A stretch of DNA of 36,882 nucleotides from Sandaracinus sp. Its GTDB lineage: Bacteria > Myxococcota_A > Polyangia > Polyangiales > Houyiibacteriaceae. Position numbers and translations under genes: made by a program. The stretch is from the NCBI GenBank assembly GCA_020633125.1, contig JACKEH010000045.1:1-36882 (forward strand), given 5' to 3'. Shown here in pieces: positions 1-7,392 of the stretch. A model generated the notes under the pieces. It had not been told where the DNA came from. It made no database searches and saw only the letters and a program-made list of their open reading frames with translations. Positions within the stretch are counted from its first letter, which is position 1. Each line of letters begins with the position of its first letter.

Positions 1-783
1 AACGTAGACCTCACGGTCCACGGGTTCGATGTCGTCGCGCTCCGTTGCCTCGAGCCAGGCGACGACGAGTCCATCAGCAGTCCACACGAGGTCGTGACCC
101 GTCGTTCGCGTCAACCCTGGATGCTCGACGAGGGGCTCGCCCAACGAAGTCCACGTATCACCAAGCAGCTCGGCTACATGCACCACTTCGTCCCATTCCG
201 CGGCGGTCTCTTGCCACGCGAGGAACGTCCGATCGCCCGCAGCGAGTAGACGGGGTGAGCTCGGCCCGCCGACGCCCCCCGGGCTCGCTCGAAAGTCGGA
301 CGCGATGTTGGTCCATTCACCGCCGACGAACCGAGACGTGTAGATGCTTGGTGGAGCGAGCTCCGCGGGCTCCTCGAGAAACACCATCAGCGGGTCTCCG
401 CCGACGAACGCAACCGCCGGGGAATAGGCCGGAGTGGCACCGTCCAATGCGGACCATGACGGTAGGGCCTCCCACGTTCGAGCGACGGCCGGAACACAAG
501 GGTCGGGCTCGCTCGCATCGACAACGACCGGTGCATCGACGCCCGAGTCTTCGATGGGATCGGGTGGCCCGACGTCTGAACCCGCGTCGACCTCTTCCCG
601 CGGTCCCCCGTCCATCGCGCATGCGCACTCATCCCAGGTTCCTTCGGTGCAGACCTGGATACCCTCGGCCCCATCACACAGGCAGACACGGCTCGTCGAT
701 GGCTCGCAATCCCCGGAGGGCGTCGATGTCCCGCCACACGCGCAAAGCCACGAAGCGGCAAGGAAGAGTCGCGTCCAGCGCAT
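1..783 (-). CDS. Putative beta-propeller-like lipoprotein, 3' end outside window
   Basis: The frame is open from ATG at 783 to the window edge (261 codons, no stop), so the C-terminus is missing. The product starts MRWTRLFLAASWLCACGG, a signal peptide ending in a lipobox-like LCAC, then a Cys-rich segment, then an Asp/Val/Gly-rich linker typical of myxobacterial surface lipoproteins. The rest has spaced phrases such as AVAFVGGDPLMVFLEE and RTFLAWQETAAEWDEV, which look like repeated beta-propeller blades (Kelch or BNR style), but no family is certain. A GGAGG-like ribosome binding site lies just upstream on the minus strand. It is probably an outer-membrane or periplasmic lipoprotein; substrate and role are unknown. 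It shares general architecture with the lipoproteins at 3813-6503 but not clear sequence. Confidence 0.75.
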   Translation of the reverse strand, partial: MRWTRLFLAASWLCACGGTSTPSGDCEPSTSRVCLCDGAEGIQVCTEGTWDECACAMDGGPREEVDAGSDVGPPDPIEDSGVDAPVVVDASEPDPCVPAVARTWEALPSWSALDGATPAYSPAVAFVGGDPLMVFLEEPAELAPPSIYTSRFVGGEWTNIASDFRASPGGVGGPSSPRLLAAGDRTFLAWQETAAEWDEVVHVAELLGDTWTSLGEPLVEHPGLTRTTGHDLVWTADGLVVAWLEATERDDIEPVDREVYV

Positions 784-863
784 CCAAAACCTCCGACCTG
801 GCGCCACCACGGAAGCGCAGCAATCGATGACACGAAGACACCCGAGGCTTTGCAGACGCCAGC

Positions 864-1373
864 TCATGGTTGCCGCAACGGATATCGAACGGGTCCCGCG
901 CTGAGGTTCCCCGCCACGGACGCCCCCAAGAGCGCGCGGGCGAGGCAGCTTCGGGCGTCGCCGGAGAGCGGCTCTTCCGCTTCCAACGAGGTGAAGCGCC
1001 CGTCGGTCACCTCGACGACGAGCGTCGTCGGTTCCGACACACACGACTCGAGCTCCACATGGACCGTCCACAGAGCGTCGTGCACGGCGGCAGCCGGGCC
1101 CTCCGGTCGGGGAGACCCTGTGTTCTCCGCGCCGGTTCCCTCTTCGGCGGCCATCACGTCGGTGTCACGTCGGCATTCGCGTGCGTTGCAGACGAACACC
1201 GCGCGGCGCCCACAGCCGACCGTCTCGTAGGTCTTGCCGAACATTCGGCGGACGAGCACGTCCCCCGCGTCGCACTGCAGGTCGATCGATGCTCGTTGCG
1301 CAATCGTGGACGCTGACGGGGCGCCGCCGCAGGCGACGAGGACGAAGGGCAGGACGCGGAGCCAAGGCTTCAT
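864..1373 (-). CDS. Small hypothetical lipoprotein
   Basis: A 169-aa product starting MKPWLRVLPFVLVACGG, a clear lipoprotein signal peptide with lipobox LVAC. The mature part has a segment with paired cysteines (VGCGRRAVFVC, then NAREC) of a kind common in myxobacterial lipoproteins of unknown function. A C-terminal part contains CLARALLG, which resembles the conserved cysteine motif of AgmX/PglI-type C-terminal domains, though that is only an impression. A TAGGTT hexamer lies 6 nt upstream of the ATG with no Shine-Dalgarno, suggesting a leaderless transcript. It overlaps by 4 nt the end of the read-through frame of the truncated hsdM upstream, so it marks the far side of that truncation. Confidence 0.75.
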   Translation of the reverse strand: MKPWLRVLPFVLVACGGAPSASTIAQRASIDLQCDAGDVLVRRMFGKTYETVGCGRRAVFVCNARECRRDTDVMAAEEGTGAENTGSPRPEGPAAAVHDALWTVHVELESCVSEPTTLVVEVTDGRFTSLEAEEPLSGDARSCLARALLGASVAGNLSAGPVRYPLRQP

Positions 1374-2380
1374 GTGCCGAACCTATCGTGCGGCGCGCAG
1401 AACTGCGTCCCCCGTTTGAGGTAGAACCTCCGAGGGCATCGACGATCGATTCGCGGCGTTGCCAGGGAGTCGCGCCGTGCGCCCATGCCCCTTGGCGATC
1501 GAGCACCAAGACCCGCCCACACGGGTGCCTTGCTCGTCGGGTAGGTGAAGTCGTCGCGGCTGCTCTGCCCGCCGCCCTTCTTGGTGCCGAAGGGCGGGTT
1601 GGTGAGGATCACGTCCGCCTTCGGCAACGTGGCCCCGAGGCTCGTGAGGCTGTCGCCGAGGTGGAAGGTGCCGCGCATGCCGTGCAGGAGCAGGTTCATG
1701 AGCAACAGCCGGTGCGTCTCCGGCACCAGCTCCACCGCGTGGTACGCCTCGCGCTCCATGAAGAGCTGCAGCTGCTCGCCGACCTCGAAGAAGTCGTCGG
1801 TCTGCGCGCGCATGTAGCGGTCGGCCGCGATGAGGAAGCCGCCGGTGCCCGAAGCCGGGTCTTGAATCACCTCGCCCGGCTTCGGCTTCACGAGCGCCAC
1901 GATGCAATCGATGAGCGGACGCGGCGTGAAGTACTGCCCGGCGCCCGACTTCTTCTCGCCCGCGTTCTTCTCGAGCAGTCCCTCGTAGAGATCACCGAGC
2001 CCTTCTTGCTGCGCGTCGTACCAATCGAGCTGCTCGATCGCGTCCACGAGCGTCGCGAGCGTCGCGGGCTTGCGAATCGAGGTCGCGGCGTCGACGTAGA
2101 TCTGCTGCACGAGCCCCTTCGCCTGCGTACCGAGATGCAGCAAGAGCTCACGGTAGAAGTTCTGCTGCTCGAGCCCCGTCTTGCGCGCCAAGTCCTCCCA
2201 CCGGTAGCCCTTCGGCAGCTCGTAGGCTTCGCGATGCGGGAGCGCGCGCGTCTCGTGCTCCATCTTCAAGAAGAGCAGCCACGTCAGCTCGGTGACGTAT
2301 TGGTGGTACGTGATGCCGTCGTCGCGCAGCACGTCGCAGAGCCGCCAGAGCTTCTGCACGATGTCGTGGGTCGTGGTCAT
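1370..2380 (-). pseudogene. hsdM: Truncated type I restriction-modification DNA methyltransferase HsdM
   Basis: From ATG at 2380 the product reads as a normal HsdM N-terminus: an HsdM_N helical domain (about residues 1-130), the loop KKSGAGQYFTPRPLID, SAM-binding motif I DPASGTGGFLIAA (about residue 177) and catalytic motif IV NPPFG (about residue 262). Homology stops after RDDFTYPTSK (about residue 284, near position 1530). The remaining roughly 50 codons, down to the stop at 1370, are unrelated Arg-rich sequence. Family members are usually about 480-520 aa, so roughly the C-terminal 40 percent is gone, including the region that holds HsdS. The other frames of 1380-1530 do not contain the missing part, so this is a deletion or replacement, not a frameshift. 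An in-frame ATG at 2395 is an alternative start. The product is unlikely to methylate DNA. Confidence 0.85.
1380..1385 (-). promoter_or_regulatory. Candidate -10 element (TAGGTT) of a leaderless promoter
   Basis: On the minus strand TAGGTT is followed by 6 nt and then the ATG at 1373. The TAnnnT form, the spacing and the absence of a Shine-Dalgarno fit a promoter that starts transcription at or next to the start codon. No convincing -35 box is seen. Confidence 0.4.
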
Positions 2381-2423
2381 GAAGGCGCCAGGCATGTCAC
2401 GGCGGGGCGGGCGGATCGAGTGC

Positions 2424-2429
2424 TAGACT
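2424..2429 (+). promoter_or_regulatory. Candidate -10 element (TAGACT) for the HEPN cassette
   Basis: TAGACT is followed by 6 nt and the ATG at 2436, with no Shine-Dalgarno. This fits a leaderless promoter for the two-gene cassette. It lies in the 55-bp gap to the divergent hsdM start, so the two could share regulation. Confidence 0.4.
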
Positions 2430-2435
2430 CTGGCC

Positions 2436-2717
2436 ATGAGCCTCGTCGAGTACCGCGACCCCTTCGTGGCCGGAGAGGTCGGCGACCAGTTCGGAACCTA
2501 CGAGAAGTCGTATCAGGCCGCGGGCGGGATGGTCGAGATCCACCTTTTTCGTTCGTCCTCTGATGAGATCGTCGCGTTCGTGACGAAGAACGTGGGTTTC
2601 CCAGCACACTTGGCGGTGCCGCTAGCCAAGCAGGCGTTGGCGGCCGTGAGCGCGATCGAGCGCTCACGGATCGTCTTCGATGCGGGTTCATTCGTCAGCG
2701 CGTCGGGTAGCCGGTGA
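2436..2717 (+). CDS. Hypothetical protein, first gene of a two-gene cassette
   Basis: A 93-aa soluble protein with no signal peptide or membrane segment. I do not recognise a family. It has an N-terminal half rich in charged and aromatic residues (VEYRDPFVAGEV, then FGTYEKSYQAAGG) and a helical-looking Ala-rich C-terminal half. Its stop overlaps the GTG start of the next gene as GTGA, so the two are almost certainly co-translated and may work together, for example as small partner and effector. It starts 55 bp from the divergent truncated hsdM. Coding is supported by the tight overlap and the upstream TAGACT box rather than by homology. Confidence 0.6.
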   Translation: MSLVEYRDPFVAGEVGDQFGTYEKSYQAAGGMVEIHLFRSSSDEIVAFVTKNVGFPAHLAVPLAKQALAAVSAIERSRIVFDAGSFVSASGSR

Positions 2718-3631
2718 AGCAGGTCGAACTTCGCGCGTGGGTGCCACGTGGGCTCGACGAGCCCTTGGGGCCCCTCTCGACCAGCGTCGAAGTCGCGCAG
2801 GATCAACCCGCGTTCGAATGCGAGGTGTCTTGCCGGGGAGCCAAGCGCGGCACCCTCGCAGGGGCGAGAGTCACGGTTGGGATCTGGTGTGCCGCAGACT
2901 CGGATGACGAGTTGTGGGCCGCTGCGTTGGAGGCCGCACCGGCTGCCCTCCATCGCGCGCTCACGCTCGCCGCGTTCGTCGGCAAGAATCGGAAGCCCAT
3001 TCGCACGCTCCGGCTCGCCGACTTCTGCGAGGTCGAGGTGATCGCACTGGAGGCAGGGACCGAGCGCAAGCTCGAAGGAGAAATCCCCGCCGAACGCATC
3101 GCTACGATCCATCGGCGTTCGCTGACCGATCCGACGCAACGACTCCTCGATGGCCTGAAGGCACGCGCCGAATCCGAAGCGCTGTGGCTCGATGCTCTCG
3201 AATCGGCTCTGGAGTCACGGCGTCGAGATGCCGTAGTCGCCGCGCGCGCTGCCGTGGAGGTGGCCTGGAAGCAAGCCGCGCAAGAGGTCCTGGAGGCACA
3301 CCTCGTTGGAGCAACCGAGCGTGCTCGCGAGATGATGGCTGCGATCGTGGAGCAGGCTTGCAGCGACATGACGCCACTGCCTCATCGCCTCGACAGGCAC
3401 TCTGCATCGATCTTTGGGGAGTCGTTTCAGAAGCGGTGGCCGCCCAACTTGTGGAACGACGTCCAAGTTTATCTGTTCAAGGCTCGGAACGCTGGCGCGC
3501 ATGGCTCGGGTGCGGTTTCCGACGACGATGCGCACCGAACCGTCGAGACGGCTCGGCGCGTTCTCGACGATCTCGAGGTCGTGCGCTCCGCGAACGTCGC
3601 GCACGAGCGACCGCCTGTTTTCGCTGTTTGA
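2714..3631 (+). CDS. Putative HEPN-type protein, second gene of a two-gene cassette
   Basis: A 305-aa soluble protein starting at GTG in a GTGA overlap with the upstream gene. The N-terminal half (to about residue 140) has no recognised domain. The C-terminal half is helical (Ala/Glu/Arg-rich from about residue 150) and contains FKARNAGAHGSG near residue 256. The R-N-x-x-x-H spacing is the hallmark of HEPN domains, where the Arg and His form the active site of many RNases. A helix (DDDAHRTVETARRVLDDL) follows, as in Apea/DUF4145-like HEPN proteins. HEPN proteins are common in toxin-antitoxin and phage defence systems, and the location inside a type I restriction locus fits that. RNase activity and a defence role are inference from one motif and context. 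It has no membrane segment. Confidence 0.65.
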   Translation: MKQVELRAWVPRGLDEPLGPLSTSVEVAQDQPAFECEVSCRGAKRGTLAGARVTVGIWCAADSDDELWAAALEAAPAALHRALTLAAFVGKNRKPIRTLRLADFCEVEVIALEAGTERKLEGEIPAERIATIHRRSLTDPTQRLLDGLKARAESEALWLDALESALESRRRDAVVAARAAVEVAWKQAAQEVLEAHLVGATERAREMMAAIVEQACSDMTPLPHRLDRHSASIFGESFQKRWPPNLWNDVQVYLFKARNAGAHGSGAVSDDDAHRTVETARRVLDDLEVVRSANVAHERPPVFAV

Positions 3632-3812
3632 TTCACGCCTCGGCAGCCCCGGATCGTTCTTCGAGAAGCTCGACCATCACGCTGACGGAGGTGCCGATGA
3701 CGTCCGATTCACGAGGGGTGTCGTTCGTGACTGCCGATCCCTGGGGACGCCAGAGCGTGCGTGGGGTTCGCTGGCGCGACGTGCGACCCGTTCGAACGGG
3801 AGACGTGGGTCG

Positions 3813-5123
3813 ATGCTTCTGAGGACCGCGGTGCTCGTCGTCCTACTCGTCGGGTGTTCCGGGTCGAACGGCCCGAAGGACTCTGGGCTCGACGCGACGG
3901 TCGACTCGGGCATCGACGCGCCAGTGGACGCGACGCTGGACGCAGGACGTGACGCCGGGCGTGATGGGGGACGAGACGCCGGCCCTGTCGACCCTGACTG
4001 GGTCGGACTTCCCGGCATCCTCGACGGGTGCCAGATCGAGCGCGCCGTCGCGCCCGAGACGCTCGCACGCCTCGAATGGACGTCGTGTGGCGAGGGGTGC
4101 CAACGCCTCGTACCCGACGCGCGGTGGGCCTGGGGCGCCGTGGCGGATGCGGGGGGACACTCCGAAGGGCGCACGATGCTGTTGTTGGCCGGCCGCGAGC
4201 GACGCGAGCCTGACGGACCGACGGTATTGCTGCTCTTCGACGTAGACTCGAGCACCCCGCTGGTGGCGATGCGCCATCAGGAGACCGAGGACCGAGTCGT
4301 CTGTGCCGTCAACGTGATGGCGTTCGGTCAGGGACACGTCGCCTTTCCCGTGATCATGGTGGACTTCGAACGCGGGTACGAGGAGACCTGGGTCTTCCAC
4401 GGCTCCGTCGACGAGCCGGAGGAGCTCGAGGAGCCAGTGCTTCGGATCGCGAACGACGAGCTTCCGGGCCTCGGCAACCTGCTTCAGCGCTCGTTCGCTT
4501 CCGCGACTACCGCTGCGTTTCAGGTCCAGCCGCTCGGTGAGATGTGGATCGTCGAAGGTGGAGTCCTCGCCCGTCGCGCGAACCGGGGCTCGGCCGCCCC
4601 CGGCAGCCCGCAAGGTCCACAGCTCGTCGGTCGCCACCTGATGTGGATGGAGTGGGAGGCGAAGGTGCGCCTCGCACACGCGACGTTCGATTCGCCTTCC
4701 GAGATCTTCCTCGACGTGCCGGACGCGGACACCCTCTTCGCGACCGACGGCGCCGACCTCGCGTGGCTCCAAGGGTACGGTTGGGACGAGGTCGCGATGG
4801 CCTACGCCCGCACGGAGGTCTGGACCGCACCCTACACGACCGAACCGGACGCGCTCGTCCCCCGACGCGTGCGCACGGACTACCCCGTGCTGAGTCGACG
4901 AGGCGTGGTCGGAGGCGGTCGCTGGGTGGCGATCGACGGCGAGAGCGTGCTCGGGCTCGTCGAGCTCTCGACCGGTCGGGTTTCCCGGATCGAGCTGCCC
5001 GCAGGCATGGTCTTCTCGGATCCGCCGACTTGGGTGACGGCCACCGAGATTGGAATCGCGGGTCGGTACCGCGAAGAAGGTCGATTCACTTCTACGTTCT
5101 TCCGGATCGCCATTCCGGAGTGA
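3813..5123 (+). CDS. Hypothetical lipoprotein, tandem paralog 1
   Basis: The start is set at ATG 3813 because the product then begins MLLRTAVLVVLLVGCSG, a good lipoprotein signal with lipobox LVGC; the open frame further upstream is not coding-like. The 436-aa product has an Asp/Ala/Gly-rich linker (residues about 20-60, with DAGRDAGRDGGRDAG) and a mature domain of about 370 residues containing SCGEGCQRLVPDARWAW and ATTAAFQVQPLGEMW. It aligns closely along its whole length with the next gene, so the pair arose by tandem duplication. The repeated beta-strand pattern suggests a propeller-like fold, which is inference. Role unknown; probably displayed in the outer membrane or periplasm. The 181 bp upstream (3632-3812) hold no gene or clear promoter. 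Confidence 0.75.
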   Translation: MLLRTAVLVVLLVGCSGSNGPKDSGLDATVDSGIDAPVDATLDAGRDAGRDGGRDAGPVDPDWVGLPGILDGCQIERAVAPETLARLEWTSCGEGCQRLVPDARWAWGAVADAGGHSEGRTMLLLAGRERREPDGPTVLLLFDVDSSTPLVAMRHQETEDRVVCAVNVMAFGQGHVAFPVIMVDFERGYEETWVFHGSVDEPEELEEPVLRIANDELPGLGNLLQRSFASATTAAFQVQPLGEMWIVEGGVLARRANRGSAAPGSPQGPQLVGRHLMWMEWEAKVRLAHATFDSPSEIFLDVPDADTLFATDGADLAWLQGYGWDEVAMAYARTEVWTAPYTTEPDALVPRRVRTDYPVLSRRGVVGGGRWVAIDGESVLGLVELSTGRVSRIELPAGMVFSDPPTWVTATEIGIAGRYREEGRFTSTFFRIAIPE

Positions 5124-5165
5124 CGGAGTCTTGGCCTCGGTGGCTCGACTCGGAGACTCGTCCCG

Positions 5166-6503
5166 ATGCTTCTAAGGCGCGTGGTCCGTGCCGTCGTTCT
5201 GGTCGCCTTCGCAGCGTGCGGAGGGCCGACGACCCCGCGGGACGGGGGCACCGACACGGGCATCGACGTGGGAGTCGATGCGGCCGACGCCGGTACGGAC
5301 GCCGGACTCGATGCGGGGCGCGACGGCGGCATCGACAGTGGTGTCGACGCTGGACCTTCCGACCCGCGTTGGGTAGCCGTCCCCGGCGTCGTCGAAGGCT
5401 GCTCGATCGATCGCGCGACCAACCCCGCGTCGCTCGCGCGGGCCACGTGGGAGTCGTGCGGCGAAGGCTGCCAGCGTTTGGTGCCCGACTCGGCTTGGAC
5501 GTGGCGCGTGGCTCCCAACTCGGGCGGGCGCTCGGAGGACCAGCGGACGTTCGTGATGCTCGCGCGTGAGCGCGGCGTGGTCGACGGGCCCGCGGCCACG
5601 ATTCTCTTCGAGGCCGAGGCCGAGGCTCCGCTCTTCGCGATGCGCTACGACGACGAAGGCGGAGACGTGGTGTGTCAGATCCTCAGCGTCGCCTTCGGCG
5701 AGGGACACGTGGCGTTCCCGCTGGTGATGACGGACTTCGGTCGATCCCACGAAGAGACCTGGGTCTTTCACGGCGCGGTGGATCGTCCCGGCGAGCTCGA
5801 GGCGCCCGTGCTTCGCCTCGCGGACGACGAGCTGCCCGGGTTTGGAAACGTGCTCCAGCGCTCGTACGTCTCCGCCACGACGGCGGCGTTTCAGGTTCAA
5901 CCACTCGGCGAGATGTGGCTCGTCGAAGGCGGTGTGCTTCGGCGCCGTGCGGAGGCGGGCTCCGAGGCGCCGAACAGTCCTCAAGGACCGGCGCTCGTGG
6001 GTCGGCACCTGATGTGGCTCGACTTCGGCGCCAAGGTGAAGCTGGCGCACGCGACCTTCGACACGCCGACCGAGATCTTTCTCGACGTGCCCGACGCGGA
6101 CGTGGTCTTTGCGACGGACGGCGTCGACCTTGCGTGGGTGCAGGCCTACGGCTGGAACGTGACGACGGAGACCTACGAGCGACTCGAGCTGTGGACCGCT
6201 CCGTACGTGACGGCGCCCGGGGAGCTGGCCCCGCGACGCGTGATCGACGACTTCACCGCAGCCGACACGCGCGGGGCGGTGGGGGCCCATCGTTGGGTCG
6301 CGGTCACGGGCAACTCGGAGTTGGAGGTCGTCGACCTTCGCGACGGAGCTCGCACGACGATCGCGCTTCCCTCGGAGCACGTGTTGTCGGCCCCGCCGAG
6401 CTGGGTCACCGAGAGCGAAGTCGGAGTGGCCGGTCGCTACCGAGAAGGCGGTCGATGGGTCGACTCGTTCTTCCGGCTCTCGATCCCGTCTGCGGGCGGT
6501 TGA
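5166..6503 (+). CDS. Hypothetical lipoprotein, tandem paralog 2
   Basis: A 445-aa lipoprotein with signal MLLRRVVRAVVLVAFAACGG and a long Asp/Gly/Ala linker (TDAGLDAGRDGGIDSG). The mature domain matches the gene at 3813-5123 throughout: both share SCGEGCQRLVPD, GHVAFP, EETWVFHG, LQVQ/FQVQPLGEMW, RHLMW, LAHATFD and EIFLDVPDAD. It lies 42 bp downstream of its paralog in the same direction and both starts are ATGCTTCT. It ends 3 bp from the stop of the convergent GIY-YIG gene, so the boundary with the restriction locus is very tight. Function unknown. Confidence 0.78.
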   Translation: MLLRRVVRAVVLVAFAACGGPTTPRDGGTDTGIDVGVDAADAGTDAGLDAGRDGGIDSGVDAGPSDPRWVAVPGVVEGCSIDRATNPASLARATWESCGEGCQRLVPDSAWTWRVAPNSGGRSEDQRTFVMLARERGVVDGPAATILFEAEAEAPLFAMRYDDEGGDVVCQILSVAFGEGHVAFPLVMTDFGRSHEETWVFHGAVDRPGELEAPVLRLADDELPGFGNVLQRSYVSATTAAFQVQPLGEMWLVEGGVLRRRAEAGSEAPNSPQGPALVGRHLMWLDFGAKVKLAHATFDTPTEIFLDVPDADVVFATDGVDLAWVQAYGWNVTTETYERLELWTAPYVTAPGELAPRRVIDDFTAADTRGAVGAHRWVAVTGNSELEVVDLRDGARTTIALPSEHVLSAPPSWVTESEVGVAGRYREGGRWVDSFFRLSIPSAGG

Positions 6504-6506
6504 CGC

Positions 6507-7379
6507 TCAGGTCTCTTCCTCGATCGCCAGCCGCTCCTCGAGCGCCTTGAGGGTCGTCCCATCCGCGGTGCGCCACGCTTCGCGTCCGTTGTAGGCACCG
6601 CCCGCCAACACGGCGGCCGCCGCGGATGGGCTCGTGAACAAGACATCCTCGACGAACCGAATCGTCGAGCCCTCCACCACCACGCGGCCGTCGTCCAAGA
6701 GGTCGTCGCGGAGGGTTTGGTAACCCTTGCCCATCGTGCCCCGAAGGTCCGCGTCGCCTCGCGAGCCCGCAAACACGACGAAGCCTTCGTCGTTGGCAGC
6801 TCCGCTCGCGTCGATGCCGCGCTTGGCGACGCGGAACTGAAAGCGTAGCGGCGCAGGGCCAGGACCGGTGCTGGCCACGGGCTGCACGATCGGAAACCCC
6901 AACACGCCGAGGAGCACCGATAGGGACTCGAGAAACTCCTCCATCGTGTCGCGTTCCGACCTCGGAAGGACGGGCGCCTGAGGCACGTTTCCGTTCTCGA
7001 GCCGCACCCGTTTGGCCTCACGCGCGAGTTGGTGGAGCCGCGACTCCAGGTACTTCACGTGCGCCTTGGTGAGGTTGTCGTCTTTGCTCGTGAAGAACAC
7101 GACCCGCGACCAGAAGTCTTTGGTCTTGAGGTGTGCCTGAAGGCGCACGAGCACGTTCTCGGCTTCGCCGATGTAAGCGCTGGGCTCGCCGCTGTCGGAG
7201 TCTCCGAAGAGCAGGTACACGCCCGGCCGTTGGCTTTCGGGCCACGCGGCGAGCTCGGCGAGCCGGCTCCGAGGGCAGAGGAGCGCTTGGCCCGTCCAGT
7301 TGACGAGCTCGGCGTGCCGAATGCCGGCGGCCGTCCCGTCGGCGAGGTAGATGCGGATCGACTTTCCGAAACTCGGCAT
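6507..7379 (-). CDS. GIY-YIG nuclease-family protein with C-terminal DUF4357
   Basis: A 290-aa protein (ATG at 7379; a GTG lies one codon upstream). An N-terminal part is followed by the GIY-YIG signature as PGVYLLFGD (about residue 53) and SAYIGEAENVLVRL (about residue 68), with a downstream LESRL that could supply the catalytic Glu. The C-terminus (FTSPSAAAAVLAGG...YNGREAW) matches DUF4357, a domain repeatedly found in proteins next to type I restriction genes. It starts 13 bp after the hsdR stop, so the two form an operon. In known loci this family accompanies hsdR/hsdM/hsdS; its exact role is unsettled. Here hsdM and hsdS are no longer adjacent. Confidence 0.85.
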   Translation of the reverse strand: MPSFGKSIRIYLADGTAAGIRHAELVNWTGQALLCPRSRLAELAAWPESQRPGVYLLFGDSDSGEPSAYIGEAENVLVRLQAHLKTKDFWSRVVFFTSKDDNLTKAHVKYLESRLHQLAREAKRVRLENGNVPQAPVLPRSERDTMEEFLESLSVLLGVLGFPIVQPVASTGPGPAPLRFQFRVAKRGIDASGAANDEGFVVFAGSRGDADLRGTMGKGYQTLRDDLLDDGRVVVEGSTIRFVEDVLFTSPSAAAAVLAGGAYNGREAWRTADGTTLKALEERLAIEEET

Positions 7380-7392
7380 CACGCGTCGGCGC

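Noticed and set aside
1380..1530. HsdM C-terminus continuing in another frame after the break
   Set aside because: All three minus-strand frames were read; none resembles HsdM after the NPPF region, so this is a real truncation or join, not a frameshift.
2436..6503. The four plus-strand genes as a transposon
   Set aside because: No transposase, integrase, terminal inverted repeat or target duplication could be found at the borders; insertion remains only a possibility.
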